Below are positions 24,178 to 32,587 of a stretch of DNA of 64,000 bases, in pieces. Under the pieces are notes generated by a model, which saw only the letters and a program-made list of their open reading frames with translations, did no database searches and was not told the DNA's origin. Position 1 is the first letter of the stretch. The number at the start of each line of letters is the position of its first letter. This DNA is from Halobacillus massiliensis (lineage in GTDB: Bacteria; Bacillota; Bacilli; Bacillales; Halobacillaceae), in the NCBI RefSeq assembly GCF_900166625.1, contig NZ_LT800499.1, positions 971,558 through 1,035,557 of the forward strand, in the 5' to 3' direction. A program made the position numbers and the translations under genes.

Positions 24178-24480
24178 ATGACATTTAAAAAGAAGTTAAA
24201 TGAAATTGTTGATTTTCAAGCATCTATGGACGATGGATATGAAGATATTATTGAATTATCGAAGAGATGCAGGTTTACTAACTGCTCTCATACGAAAGAA
24301 CCTAACTGTGCTGTGAAAAAAGCAATTGATGAAGGGATTCTTTCGAAAGAAAAATTCATTTTATATTATAGAGAGAAAAATGAAGCATTATATGTATCCA
24401 ATCAAAGTAATAAAACTAAAGCTGTCGAGTATATGAAAAAAAGGGATCTTTATCGTGATCCGCCTATAAAATTCGAATAA
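24178..24480 (+). CDS. Stand-alone RsgA-type C-terminal zinc domain
   Basis: A 100-residue protein that matches only the C-terminal zinc-binding part of the ribosome-assembly GTPase RsgA: IIELSKRCRFTNCSHTKEP, then CAVKKAIDEGIL. The C-x4-C-x-H-x5-C pattern is intact (Cys31, Cys36, His38, Cys44). The OB-fold and circularly permuted GTPase domain are missing. ATG 24178 follows aaggggtt, so it could be translated as is. Either a relic of a duplicated rsgA or a small ribosome-binding protein; the intact zinc ligands and a start site favour expression. Confidence 0.7.
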   Translation: MTFKKKLNEIVDFQASMDDGYEDIIELSKRCRFTNCSHTKEPNCAVKKAIDEGILSKEKFILYYREKNEALYVSNQSNKTKAVEYMKKRDLYRDPPIKFE

Positions 24481-24625
24481 TGCAGAATATCAACCAATTT
24501 ATAACTGTTATCCCGGATGACGAAGATAGAAGATTGGTTCTTTAAAAATGATAAGGCTATATTAAGTAAAGCAGAAGATTATTTAAACATTTTAATAAGT
24601 ATTAAGGTACAAGTATTTGGGAAAA
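24481..24625. other. Short stretch with a possible gene remnant
   Basis: A 42-codon frame from ATG 24517 runs into the repeat copy at 24626 and ends inside it. It has no ribosome binding site. It may be the front of a gene cut by the repeat, or chance. Confidence 0.3.
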
Positions 24626-24659
24626 GGGGGCGATTATTCTAAAGAATAGTCGTCTTTTG
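24626..24659 (+). repeat. Intergenic TIR element, copy 11 (hairpin part)
   Basis: gggggcgattattctaaag and aatagtcgtctttt form the stem gattattct/agaatagtc with a two-base loop, followed by Ts. It fits the central module of the family with a different stem sequence. Nothing recognisable lies in the following 24670-25079 except the promoter region of the cupin gene. Confidence 0.5.
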
Positions 24660-25079
24660 CGTCTTAAGAATCGGGAAGAATTGGGGGATAAATCTATAGC
24701 CAAGTTCACATCTTTATGAAGAGAGTTTTGTTATAAAATTGATTTAAATACATATGATTTCTTTAATTGTCATAAATGAATGAATTGAAGAATACTCAAA
24801 GTAAAGGGGATGGATTCAGGAACATCCAGGAATGAATCGTGAAAGGAACGATAATGGATGAAAATTGATGAAGAAAATATAGTCAATATCGCCAATACAA
24901 TACCGCAGAACAGGGACGATTGATGAGGATGCGAAAAATCTGGGGTATGGAGCTGCTTTAGCGGTGATGTTAGTTTCAAAGATTCAGCAGTAGGGTGGTA
25001 ACTAGGAAACTTATTTGGAGTACCGTCTCGTGATAAGTGCATACCATAATTTTATAAACTGTGAAGGGATGAAGAAAAC

Positions 25080-25898
25080 ATGTACTATGGTCCTTATTTT
25101 TATCCTTATCAAAACCCTTATTATGGGATGAATCCCCCGATGTACATCAATGAAAGCCATGCTAAGCAATGGTCCTTTCCTAATCAGGCAGAGCATGCGA
25201 ACCGATTTGAACCCTGGCGCCCTTCTAACTATGATGGATATACAGATCATGGACCAAACCCATTTGTCATTAATATAAATGAAGCAACAAAGCAAAACAA
25301 TACGTATCGTACGGCTTTATGGACGGGATCACATTTACAAGTTACTTTAATGAGTATAAATGCAGGCGAGGATATTGGTTTAGAAATACATCCTGATGTT
25401 GATCAGTTCTTGCGTATTGAACATGGTCAAGGGATAGTTCAAATGGGCAAGAGTAAAGATGATTTAAATTTTGTGAGAAATGTATATGATGATTCCGCAA
25501 TAATGATACCTTCGGGAACATGGCATAATGTTACTAATACAGGAAATACTCCGCTTAAACTTTACTCCATATACGCTCCACCTAATCACCCATTTGGGAC
25601 TGTTCATGTGACCAGAGCAGATGCAATGGCTGCGGAAGAAGGCAGCAGTCATAGTAATGGGAGTAAACCTGTGTTTGGCAGGACTCCTGATGAGTGGGTA
25701 CAGTACACGGAGTATTTAGTAAATGAAGGATTAGAAGATGTTAAAAGAGGGATTAATGCCTTACACATTCTTCAAGAATTTATTCTTATGGGAGTACTTG
25801 TAGGGAAAGGTTATTCTCCCGAAAAAGCCTATGAAACAGTTGAAGAATGGGAACGTACAGGAGAATCCAAGCTTCTTCAACAAAGTAAAAACCTGTAG
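25080..25898 (+). CDS. Cupin-domain protein with Tyr/Pro-rich N-terminus
   Basis: A 272-residue protein. Residues 1-25 are rich in Tyr, Pro and Met (MYYGPYFYPYQNPYYGMNPP), like some spore-coat or surface-associated Bacillus proteins. Residues about 85-180 form a cupin: EDIGLEIHPDVDQFLRIEHGQG (metal ligands include His and Glu) and later MIPSGTWHNVTNTG. Residues 210-272 are helical and unknown. ATG 25080 follows gaagggatgaag. A mannose-6-phosphate-isomerase-like role is possible; a spore-coat role is suggested only by the N-terminal composition. Confidence 0.7.
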   Translation: MYYGPYFYPYQNPYYGMNPPMYINESHAKQWSFPNQAEHANRFEPWRPSNYDGYTDHGPNPFVININEATKQNNTYRTALWTGSHLQVTLMSINAGEDIGLEIHPDVDQFLRIEHGQGIVQMGKSKDDLNFVRNVYDDSAIMIPSGTWHNVTNTGNTPLKLYSIYAPPNHPFGTVHVTRADAMAAEEGSSHSNGSKPVFGRTPDEWVQYTEYLVNEGLEDVKRGINALHILQEFILMGVLVGKGYSPEKAYETVEEWERTGESKLLQQSKNL

Positions 25899-25948
25899 AA
25901 AATGTGAAGTATGTGGTTAAGATGGGGAGGTTCCAAGTAAAAGTAAAG

Positions 25949-25990
25949 GGGCTATTATTCGTTAAGAATAATAGCTCCTCTTTGTTTTTA
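25949..25990 (+). terminator. Terminator of the cupin gene (repeat-like hairpin, copy 12)
   Basis: gctattattc (25951-25960) pairs perfectly with gaataatagc (25966-25975), flanked by gg/cc, then tcctctttgttttt. The ggggc-hairpin-T layout is like the central module of the intergenic element, so this copy may have been recruited as a terminator. Confidence 0.7.
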
Positions 25991-26025
25991 TATCAGGTAT
26001 AAACTATTTCTTAATAATTAATTCC

Positions 26026-26071
26026 TTGACCATAATATTCCTTAAGTGGTATATTCCTGGTAAGGAATATT
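26026..26071 (+). promoter_or_regulatory. Promoter and ArsR-type operator of the ArsR-AHSA1 gene
   Basis: TTGACC (26026-26031), 18-base spacer, TATATT (26050-26055). Inverted arms aatattcctta (26034-26044) and taaggaatatt (26061-26071) flank the -10 box, and a third half-site tattcct lies at 26052-26058. This is a typical autorepression layout. Confidence 0.7.
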
Positions 26072-26095
26072 AGTAATGAAGAGATAGGTGTTTGG

Positions 26096-26947
26096 ATGGA
26101 TATGAAAACGAAAATTTTTAGCGCATTAGCCGAGCCCAGTAGGCTGCAGATTGTAGGTCTACTGCACGAAGGCTCACTGACAGTAGGGGAAATTGCAGAT
26201 CGACTTCACATTCGTCAGCCTCAAGTATCCAAACATCTACGTGTATTGCAAGAAGCCGGAGTGGTAGAGTTTAAGGCAGAAGCTAATCGTCGTATCTACA
26301 AACTGAGGTTAGAGCCCTTCAAAGCTTTAGACTTATGGCTGAAAGAATACCGTGATATTTGGGAAGAAAAATTTGAAAACTTGGACGGGTATTTGCAGGA
26401 ATTACAAGAAAGTGATAATGAAAAGGCGGGAGGCAGCAAAATGGAAACTGAAGTTAAAATCACTCACACTTTCAATGCTCCGCGTGACCTTGTGTTTAAG
26501 GCATTCACCGACTCTGAACATTTACAGAACTGGTGGGGACCAAAAGGATGGACGTTTCATGTTTCTCAATCAGATTTCCGCACAGGTGGTGTTTTTCTTT
26601 ACAGTCAGAAACCGGCAGACGGTGATGAAATGTGGGTGAAGTTTGTGTACAGTGAAATTATTGTACCAGAGAAAATTGTTTATTCCAGTTTCTTTTCTGA
26701 TGAGAAAGGTAACATTATTCGTGCTCCTTTTAACGCAAATTGGCCTTTGGAAACTCTTAATACCCTAACGTTTACCGAGAACGAAGGAAAAACAACGGTA
26801 ACAGCTATTGTCACTCCTATTTCAGCAGCCAAAGAGGAACTTAAAGCCTTTGGAGACTCACAAGACATGGTCCATGAAGGATTTTCAGTCACGTTCCACC
26901 AATTAGAAGATTATTTGGCAAAAATTAAACTTAATAGTGAAAAATAA
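26096..26947 (+). CDS. ArsR-type regulator fused to an AHSA1/SRPBCC domain
   Basis: A 283-residue single frame. Residues 1-110 are an ArsR winged helix (FSALAEPSRLQIVGLL, IADRLHIRQPQVSKHLRVLQ, ANRRIYKLRLEPF). Residues 117-280 are an AHSA1-type SRPBCC ligand-binding fold (VKITHTFNAPRDLVFKAFTD, LQNWWGPKGWTF, HQLEDYLAKI). These two are commonly separate adjacent genes; here they are one protein, with residue Met117 at the former start of the second. Probably a self-contained sensor-repressor acting on its own promoter. No metal-binding Cys motif, so not a classic arsenic or metal sensor. Confidence 0.85.
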   Translation: MDMKTKIFSALAEPSRLQIVGLLHEGSLTVGEIADRLHIRQPQVSKHLRVLQEAGVVEFKAEANRRIYKLRLEPFKALDLWLKEYRDIWEEKFENLDGYLQELQESDNEKAGGSKMETEVKITHTFNAPRDLVFKAFTDSEHLQNWWGPKGWTFHVSQSDFRTGGVFLYSQKPADGDEMWVKFVYSEIIVPEKIVYSSFFSDEKGNIIRAPFNANWPLETLNTLTFTENEGKTTVTAIVTPISAAKEELKAFGDSQDMVHEGFSVTFHQLEDYLAKIKLNSEK

Positions 26948-26969
26948 AATAGTGGATCAACCTGCCACG

Positions 26970-27015
26970 AAAGGGCGCAATTCAAGCATGTTGGATTGTG
27001 TTCTTTGTTGTTTTA
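26970..27015 (+). repeat. Possible TIR element, copy 13 (weak)
   Basis: aagggcgcaattcaagcatg and ttggattgtgttctttg resemble the central module. Stem gcaattcaa/ttggattgt is imperfect. Low certainty. The rest of 26948-27242 carries no recognised gene; a minus-strand frame there overlaps the operon terminator and looks accidental. Confidence 0.3.
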
Positions 27016-27242
27016 AAGAGGCTGCTTATGAACTAAGGAGGGTCATATATGGCTTTATAATTAAATAAAAAAAGGAGAAAAATAGAGGGATTGGTTTTTG
27101 AGATCGAGAAAAATACATAGATATTCTGACCGGTAGCACTTCCAATTGTAGAGATAGATACATTATGTACTCTGCCATACTGAGCAAGTCTTCTTGTTCA
27201 AGCATAAAATCGTTATTTAACAGGAGTTTTAAGCCACATCTA

Positions 27243-27273
27243 AATAAAGAACCAGCACGCATACTGGTTCTCT
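27243..27273 (-). terminator. Terminator of the nitrate operon (minus strand)
   Basis: Minus strand agaaccag (27271-27264) pairs with ctggttct (27255-27248), followed by ttattta. It lies directly after the last gene of the nitrate operon. Confidence 0.7.
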
Positions 27274-27277
27274 AAAA

Positions 27278-28996
27278 TCATTGAGGAATGTCTAATATTA
27301 CCCTGGTACCTTCTCCAGGATGGGCAGATACGTGTAAATCTCCACCAACAGACCTGGCCCTTTCCTCCATACTGAATAATCCTACTCCGTCCGATAGTTG
27401 TTCTTCATTAAACCCTTTGCCTTTATCTTCAATCATTACTCTTACGCCATCTTCCCATTCGCGAATCGTAACAGAGGCCTTGTCGACTTCCGCATATTTC
27501 CGTACGTTAGTTAGTGATTCTTGAATAATCCGGTAGACTGTTATTTCCGCATGGTTATCCAGTCTGTTTGTAAGTACGCATTCAAAAAATACGTCGATTC
27601 CATAGTGCTCAGAAAATCTATTTAAAAAGGAGCGTATAGCAGGGACTAAACCTAAATCATCCAGTACAGAAGGTCTCAGTTCCCAGGAAATTTCCCGTAC
27701 TTCCTCTATTAAAGCAGTTGCTTCATCGCGCATTTGATCGATCAATGGATGGTGAATTTCGGCACTTAACCTGCTAATCGTAATAAGATGACTATACAAA
27801 TTCTGTCCAATTCCATCATGTAAATCGCGGGATAACCTTTTTCTTTCTTCCTCCTGGACATCAATTATCCTTGTCATCGTATGCTGTAACTCTGCTTCCA
27901 CTCTTTTTCGTTTAGTGATTTCTGAACGAATGGCTAAGTATTGATAGGGTTTTCCTTTTTCATTTAAAAATGGAACAATCGTTGTATCGACCCAATAGTA
28001 CAGGCCGTCTTTTGTTTTATTTTTGATTTCACCTTTCCAAACTTCCCCGCGTCCGATTGTCCGCCACAGCTCTTTAAAAAATTCCTTTGGGTGGTAGCCG
28101 GAGTTAATAATTGAATGGTCTTTACCTATCAACTCTTCGCGTGAGAATTTTGAAATCTGACAGAACTGATCATTTACGTAAGTAATGGTGCCTCTGTTAT
28201 CCGTAATAGCGACTATAGAGGATTCATCCAGGGCGAACTTAAAATCAACGAGCTCTTGCATGGATTTTTCTAACTCATCGACCACTCTTTTAAATTCGGT
28301 GATTTCCTTTCGAATCGCTAAGTACTGGTAAGGCTTTCCTAAATTATTTAAAAAGGGAACGATGGTAGTATCCACCCAATAAGGTGTACCGTCTTTTGCC
28401 CTGTTCTTAATTTCTCCTCGCCATACCTTTCCATTGGCAATCGTTCGCCATAAGTTACGCATGAATGATTTGTCGTGGTAGCCGGAATTAATAATCCTGT
28501 GATCCTGACCAATCAGTTCTTTCTCTGAGTACTTAGAAATGGCACAGAATTTATCATTCACATATTTTATTTTCCCTCTTTGATCTGTAATCGCAACAAT
28601 GGTAGATTCATCAAGGGCAAATTTCATATCGAGCCATTCATTTAAAACTTTTTTTGGTTCTAATTCTGATACGGAATGATCCTTACTGGTATTAATAATT
28701 AATAGATCATAAGATTCGCTTTGAAACGTGAACGTATTTCTCCTTAAAAACAGAGGGAATTTTTGTCCGTCTTTTCGCATACCAAAATACCGGACCACAC
28801 TGCCTTGTTCCAGCGATGATAATTGGATTTCGGGTAATAGATTTTGAACATTTATCCATGGTTCACTTTCTTCCATTTCAAATAAGTTCTTTGCTATGTC
28901 ATTCACCGATTGAATAACCCCGTCTTTATCGACTACGATCGTTGCGTCTTCAGAAGTTTCAGCTTTAGAATGGTGATAATGATTGCTCCTTGGCAA
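27278..28996 (-). CDS. PAS-containing histidine kinase, NreB/NarX-like
   Basis: A 572-residue cytosolic kinase without membrane segments. PAS 1 covers about residues 15-110. Two near-duplicate PAS domains follow (about 120-240 and 250-370), both containing INSGYH, GEIKN and KDG-x-x-YWVDTTIVPFL. A HisKA_3 box (RLSRDLHDGIGQNLYS, phosphorylated His) and an HATPase domain (DKGKGFN, GVGLFSMEER) complete it. Unlike NreB of Staphylococcus, no Cys-x2-Cys pairs for an oxygen-sensing FeS cluster are present. TTG 28996 follows gggaggg, three bases after the GAF gene. Likely partner: the NreC-like regulator. Confidence 0.85.
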   Translation of the reverse strand: MPRSNHYHHSKAETSEDATIVVDKDGVIQSVNDIAKNLFEMEESEPWINVQNLLPEIQLSSLEQGSVVRYFGMRKDGQKFPLFLRRNTFTFQSESYDLLIINTSKDHSVSELEPKKVLNEWLDMKFALDESTIVAITDQRGKIKYVNDKFCAISKYSEKELIGQDHRIINSGYHDKSFMRNLWRTIANGKVWRGEIKNRAKDGTPYWVDTTIVPFLNNLGKPYQYLAIRKEITEFKRVVDELEKSMQELVDFKFALDESSIVAITDNRGTITYVNDQFCQISKFSREELIGKDHSIINSGYHPKEFFKELWRTIGRGEVWKGEIKNKTKDGLYYWVDTTIVPFLNEKGKPYQYLAIRSEITKRKRVEAELQHTMTRIIDVQEEERKRLSRDLHDGIGQNLYSHLITISRLSAEIHHPLIDQMRDEATALIEEVREISWELRPSVLDDLGLVPAIRSFLNRFSEHYGIDVFFECVLTNRLDNHAEITVYRIIQESLTNVRKYAEVDKASVTIREWEDGVRVMIEDKGKGFNEEQLSDGVGLFSMEERARSVGGDLHVSAHPGEGTRVILDIPQ

Positions 28997-28999
28997 TGG

Positions 29000-29473
29000 T
29001 TATCCCTCCCGGCATTCAGATAAAAATGACTCAATTTTACGTGCTATGTCATTCACCTTATTCTTTTCTTCCGCTGTGACTATATGTTTTTCTCTGTATC
29101 CGATTAAAAGCGCTCCTTTTAGCGATGTGTTCCATACTAGAGGGACGGCATAAGCGGAAAGTAACTGTTCTGCCAGCATGATTGGATAATCTGTCGATTT
29201 GCCCATTATTTTTTCTGGAAAATGATTAATTTCCATTGGGCTGCCGCTGGATATAACTTTTCCGGCGATCCCTTTCCCATATCTCACCGTAATATATTTA
29301 TACTTTTCATTACGGTTCCCGACTGCATAAGGCCAGGTAACATCCAGCCCTTCCGGTTTCTGAAGAGCAACGCCTGCGAAGTCACAAGGGATAGCGCTTT
29401 TTAAAGTATCACATTCTGATTGAATCCATTCTTTCCTATAACCCATATCTTCACTACCCTTATTGAATTCCAT
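29000..29473 (-). CDS. GAF-domain protein, NreA-like nitrate sensor
   Basis: A 157-residue single GAF domain: CDFAGVALQKPEGLDVTWPY, YITVRYGKGIAGKVISSG and a C-terminal GALLIGYREKHIVTAEE. NreA of Staphylococcus binds nitrate in such a pocket and modulates the kinase NreB. Its place between a NarL-type regulator and an NreB-like kinase in a nitrate operon supports the same role; nitrate-binding residues are not verified. The start is ATG 29473, overlapping the regulator's end by 14 bases, or ATG 29446 with aaggg upstream. Confidence 0.75.
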   Translation of the reverse strand: MEFNKGSEDMGYRKEWIQSECDTLKSAIPCDFAGVALQKPEGLDVTWPYAVGNRNEKYKYITVRYGKGIAGKVISSGSPMEINHFPEKIMGKSTDYPIMLAEQLLSAYAVPLVWNTSLKGALLIGYREKHIVTAEEKNKVNDIARKIESFLSECREG

Positions 29474-30116
29474 AACCGAGCAGCCCCTTTTTAAGAGCTA
29501 CGTTTACTAATTCGGGTCTCGTTTTCATTTGCAGTTTTTCCATAAGATTTCCTTTGTGGGTTTCGACGGTCTTGACACTTATGAACAATTGCTGTGCTAT
29601 TTCTTTATTGGAATATCCTTTAGCTATGAGTGTCAATACTTCCTTTTCTCGATCAGACAATAACTGATACGTATCTGTTTCGTCCTGTTTCAGATGACCC
29701 AAATATTCTTCCATAAGTCGTTTTGTGGCCGAAGGGTGGAGATACGCATTGCCGCTGCAAACAGAGCGGATGGCGGTAACCAATTCATCATGAGGCGCAC
29801 TTTTTAAGACACATCCTGATGCTCCTGCCTGTATCGCACGGAATAAATATTCCTCATCATCATGCATGGTGAGGATGAGGATGGCTGTGTCTGGCAATTG
29901 TTTTTTCAGTTCAGCCGTAGCCGATAATCCATCTTTTCCATGAGGCATGCTAAGATCCATTAAAATGGCATTCGGTTTTGTTTCTAATGCTTTTTCAATC
30001 CCTTCATTGCCTTCAGAAGCCTCTCCAACTACTTCCATATCCTCAAGAGAATTCAATAACATTTTCAATCCCATTCTTACTACGGCATGGTCGTCCACTA
30101 ATAGAACATTTATCAA
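29460..30116 (-). CDS. NarL/NreC-family response regulator
   Basis: A 218-residue two-domain regulator. Receiver residues are Asp8/Asp9, phosphoacceptor Asp54 (ILMDLSMP), Thr83 and Lys105. The LuxR-type helix-turn-helix is residues about 153-210 (LSDREKEVLTLIAKGYSNKE, VKTVETHKGNLMEKL). TTG 30116 is the start because aggaggg lies six bases before it; the longer frame to 30323 overlaps the kinase gene. Encoded with two kinases, either of which may phosphorylate it; it probably activates the operon promoter at 37.5 kb. Confidence 0.88.
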   Translation of the reverse strand: MINVLLVDDHAVVRMGLKMLLNSLEDMEVVGEASEGNEGIEKALETKPNAILMDLSMPHGKDGLSATAELKKQLPDTAILILTMHDDEEYLFRAIQAGASGCVLKSAPHDELVTAIRSVCSGNAYLHPSATKRLMEEYLGHLKQDETDTYQLLSDREKEVLTLIAKGYSNKEIAQQLFISVKTVETHKGNLMEKLQMKTRPELVNVALKKGLLGYGIQ

Positions 30117-30130
30117 AGATTTCCCTCCTA

Positions 30131-30787
30131 TCACTGAATTGGCAGGTAGATCGACACTGTTGTTCCTTTCCCTGATTCTGAAGTGATATGACAATGACCC
30201 CCTGCAAGCAGCATTCTTTCCTTCATCGCAGCTAAACCGGTACAGCGCCCCTCCATCACTTCTTTTAAATTGAAACCTTTTCCAGTATCTATAATCTCTA
30301 TTTTCAATGATTTTCTTTCCCATGTAAACTGGAGGGAAGCTGCTGAAACATCCGCATACTTAGCGATATTCAGCATAGCTTCCTGACAAACGCGGAATAC
30401 AGCCATACTTTTAGATTCAGAAATAACTGTTTCCTCTCCATTTGATTCTATATCTACCAACAATCCAAATGTACTCGTAAATGATTTTGAGTAACTTTTC
30501 ACAGCTGAGAGCAGACCAAGGGTATTGAGTGTATTAGGGTACAGTTCTACCGATAAGAGCCTGATTTCCTGGATCGTACGTTCCATTAATACCGCCATTT
30601 CCTTGGCATAACTTTTCAAATGTGGCTCTTTAATACCTGATTCGAGAAAGCTTAACCCTGTGTAGAGACTGTACAGGTTCTGATTGACGCCTTCATGGAG
30701 CTCAAGTGCTATTCTCTTAATTTCTTCTTCTTGTGACTGAATAATATAAGTACTCGCCTGGTTAACAGCCTTAAGCTCCATAGCCAT
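30131..30787 (-). CDS. Histidine kinase core without sensor domain
   Basis: A 218-residue protein with only transmitter parts: HisKA_3 box (IKRIALELHEGVNQNLYS, His31) and HATPase domain (CQEAMLNIAKYA, DTGKGFN, CTGLAAMKERM). No sensory domain and no membrane segment are present. It begins eight bases after the NarK-PAS gene, whose PAS domain is the obvious candidate for its missing input. Downstream the NarL-type regulator follows after 14 bases. The start ATG 30787 has aaagaggagg upstream. Confidence 0.85.
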   Translation of the reverse strand: MAMELKAVNQASTYIIQSQEEEIKRIALELHEGVNQNLYSLYTGLSFLESGIKEPHLKSYAKEMAVLMERTIQEIRLLSVELYPNTLNTLGLLSAVKSYSKSFTSTFGLLVDIESNGEETVISESKSMAVFRVCQEAMLNIAKYADVSAASLQFTWERKSLKIEIIDTGKGFNLKEVMEGRCTGLAAMKERMLLAGGHCHITSESGKGTTVSIYLPIQ

Positions 30788-30795
30788 CCTCCTCT

Positions 30796-32307
30796 TTAAT
30801 TAGGCACGCTGAGAGATTCTTCTTCGGTAATATCAGCGAAAACACCAGCATATTGAATGACTTCGCCCGCATCATCTTTGATTGCATTTATGGTCAGCCA
30901 CTCTAAATAGTGACTTCCGTCTTTTCTCTTATTCCAAATCTGTCCTTGCCAATATCCTTTAGTTTCGAGTGATTTCCACATCTCCGCATAAAATAATTCT
31001 GTCTGCCTGCCGGACTTCAGCATATTGGGATTATTCCCGATTATTTCTTTCGTGCTGTATCCTGTCAGATCTGTAAAAGCCGGGTTGACCGCAATAATTT
31101 TTCCGAGTTTATTCGTAACCATCATACCAAGTGGTGTCGTTTCCATCACCTGGTGGGAGAGAGAAAGTTTATCTTGATAATACATCCAGATGACTAACAC
31201 TAAACTCGCCAATGCTATTTGGGATAACGCCATAAACCCTATAGCATAATGTCCAGTCAAGGAGTAGAGAGTGGCCAGAATCAATGGAGGGAAGAAACCA
31301 CCAAGCCCTCCCATGGCAGCTACGACTCCATTTGCAATTCCGGCTTGCTTTTGGAAATACATTGGGACTAACTTGAATATGACCCCATTTCCTATACCTG
31401 CACCGGCAGCTATTGTTAAACAGCCGATTGAATATAAGTTGATAGATGGAGCAAATGATAAGAGCATGGCAGCAACCGTAAACCCTCCGAAGACATACAT
31501 CAAAAGAACGAGTGGCTGGAACCGGTCAGCAAGCCACCCGCCGATAGGACGCATGAAAGTGGCCATGGCAATGAACCCTGCGGTTCTAAGTCCAGCATCA
31601 ACTTTATCAAGGCCAAAGTTAGCTACCAGGAAGTTTGGAAGATAGACAGTGAATGCCACGAAAGAACCGAATGTTATAAAGTAGAATAAACAAAACAACC
31701 AAAGCTTTTCATTTTTATAAACTCCTTTAATCTGCTGAATTAGCGGTGCTTTCACTTTTGGTTCGTCTTTATCTCCTAAGAAAAAGTTAGCAATAATAAA
31801 AATTCCTAGTAAAACCATATAGACTTGAACAGTAAAGGACCAGCCAAAATTAGCTGCAACAACCGGTGCAGAGAACGCGGTTACGGCAGTCCCAATGTTT
31901 CCAGCTCCATAAATTCCGTTTACAAATCCATGTCTTTCTTTAGGATAATATTTAGGTAATGAAGTGACCCCTACCGAAAAAACAGCTCCCCCGATACCAA
32001 GGAACAATCCCCCAATAAGTAAATCACCAAATGAGTCTGCCATACTCACGAAATATACAGGGAATAATAATAGAATAAAACTAACCATAAATATCAATCT
32101 AGCACCAAGTAAGTTGGCAAGATAGCCCATCGGTATTCGTAATAATGAGCCTAAAACCACTGGTACTGCCGTCACCCATGCGATTTGCTCTGGAGCTATG
32201 GCAATGTCTTCCGAAATAAAAGGTAATAAAGATGAGATCAGCACCCAGACCATAAAACCTGTCACCAGGTTCATTGTTTGTAAGGGGAGTTGTAATTTTT
32301 TATTCAT
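30796..32307 (-). CDS. narK: NarK-type nitrate/nitrite transporter fused to a C-terminal PAS domain
   Basis: A 503-residue protein. Residues 1-385 form a 12-helix MFS transporter with NarK-like motifs (GIYGAGNIGTAVTAFSAP, AAGAGIGNGVIFKLVP, AMGGLGGFFPP). Residues about 395-500 form a PAS domain (LGKIIAVNPAFTDLTGYS, later GQIWNKRKDGSHYLEWLTI and FADITEEE) facing the cytosol. NarK proteins usually end after helix 12. The fusion suggests transport status or cytosolic ligand is read by the PAS and passed to the adjacent sensorless kinase. Start ATG 32307 with gaggag upstream. Confidence 0.85.
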   Translation of the reverse strand: MNKKLQLPLQTMNLVTGFMVWVLISSLLPFISEDIAIAPEQIAWVTAVPVVLGSLLRIPMGYLANLLGARLIFMVSFILLLFPVYFVSMADSFGDLLIGGLFLGIGGAVFSVGVTSLPKYYPKERHGFVNGIYGAGNIGTAVTAFSAPVVAANFGWSFTVQVYMVLLGIFIIANFFLGDKDEPKVKAPLIQQIKGVYKNEKLWLFCLFYFITFGSFVAFTVYLPNFLVANFGLDKVDAGLRTAGFIAMATFMRPIGGWLADRFQPLVLLMYVFGGFTVAAMLLSFAPSINLYSIGCLTIAAGAGIGNGVIFKLVPMYFQKQAGIANGVVAAMGGLGGFFPPLILATLYSLTGHYAIGFMALSQIALASLVLVIWMYYQDKLSLSHQVMETTPLGMMVTNKLGKIIAVNPAFTDLTGYSTKEIIGNNPNMLKSGRQTELFYAEMWKSLETKGYWQGQIWNKRKDGSHYLEWLTINAIKDDAGEVIQYAGVFADITEEESLSVPN

Positions 32308-32587
32308 TTTTATTCTCCTCGCTTCTGATTACAAAATATAGTCCTGCTTCTTGATCATAAGCAGACCACTCATTTTCAGTCTGTTTTACCCGGCTTGTAA
32401 GAGGGGCAGCGAAAAAATAAAAATCATCGAAATAAATGCGGATATGTGTTTTGTCAGGGCATAATGCGAGCTTCTTAATTCTTTTTTTTACCCAGGGAGC
32501 CATTTCTTCTCCCTGATCCCCATGAATACAAACCTGGACAGGGGTAGAGATGTACGGCTTCAGATCTTCGATGTTAATGGGTCCCAC
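32300..32587 (-). CDS. Hypothetical protein of the nitrate operon
   Basis: About 95 residues from GTG 32587, chosen because agggaggtg lies eight bases upstream; the frame extends to 32662 but would overlap the previous gene further. It contains PVQVCIHGDQGEEMAPWVKK and RIYFDDFYFFAAPLTSRVK. Soluble, no recognised motif. Its stop overlaps the narK start by eight bases and its start overlaps the previous gene by 14 bases. Translational coupling suggests a role in nitrate reductase maturation or sensing, which is inference. Confidence 0.6.
   Translation of the reverse strand: MGPINIEDLKPYISTPVQVCIHGDQGEEMAPWVKKRIKKLALCPDKTHIRIYFDDFYFFAAPLTSRVKQTENEWSAYDQEAGLYFVIRSEENKNE

Noticed and set aside
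27026-27262. 78-codon ORF on the minus strand
   Set aside because: It overlaps the nitrate operon terminator, lacks a ribosome binding site and has atypical composition.
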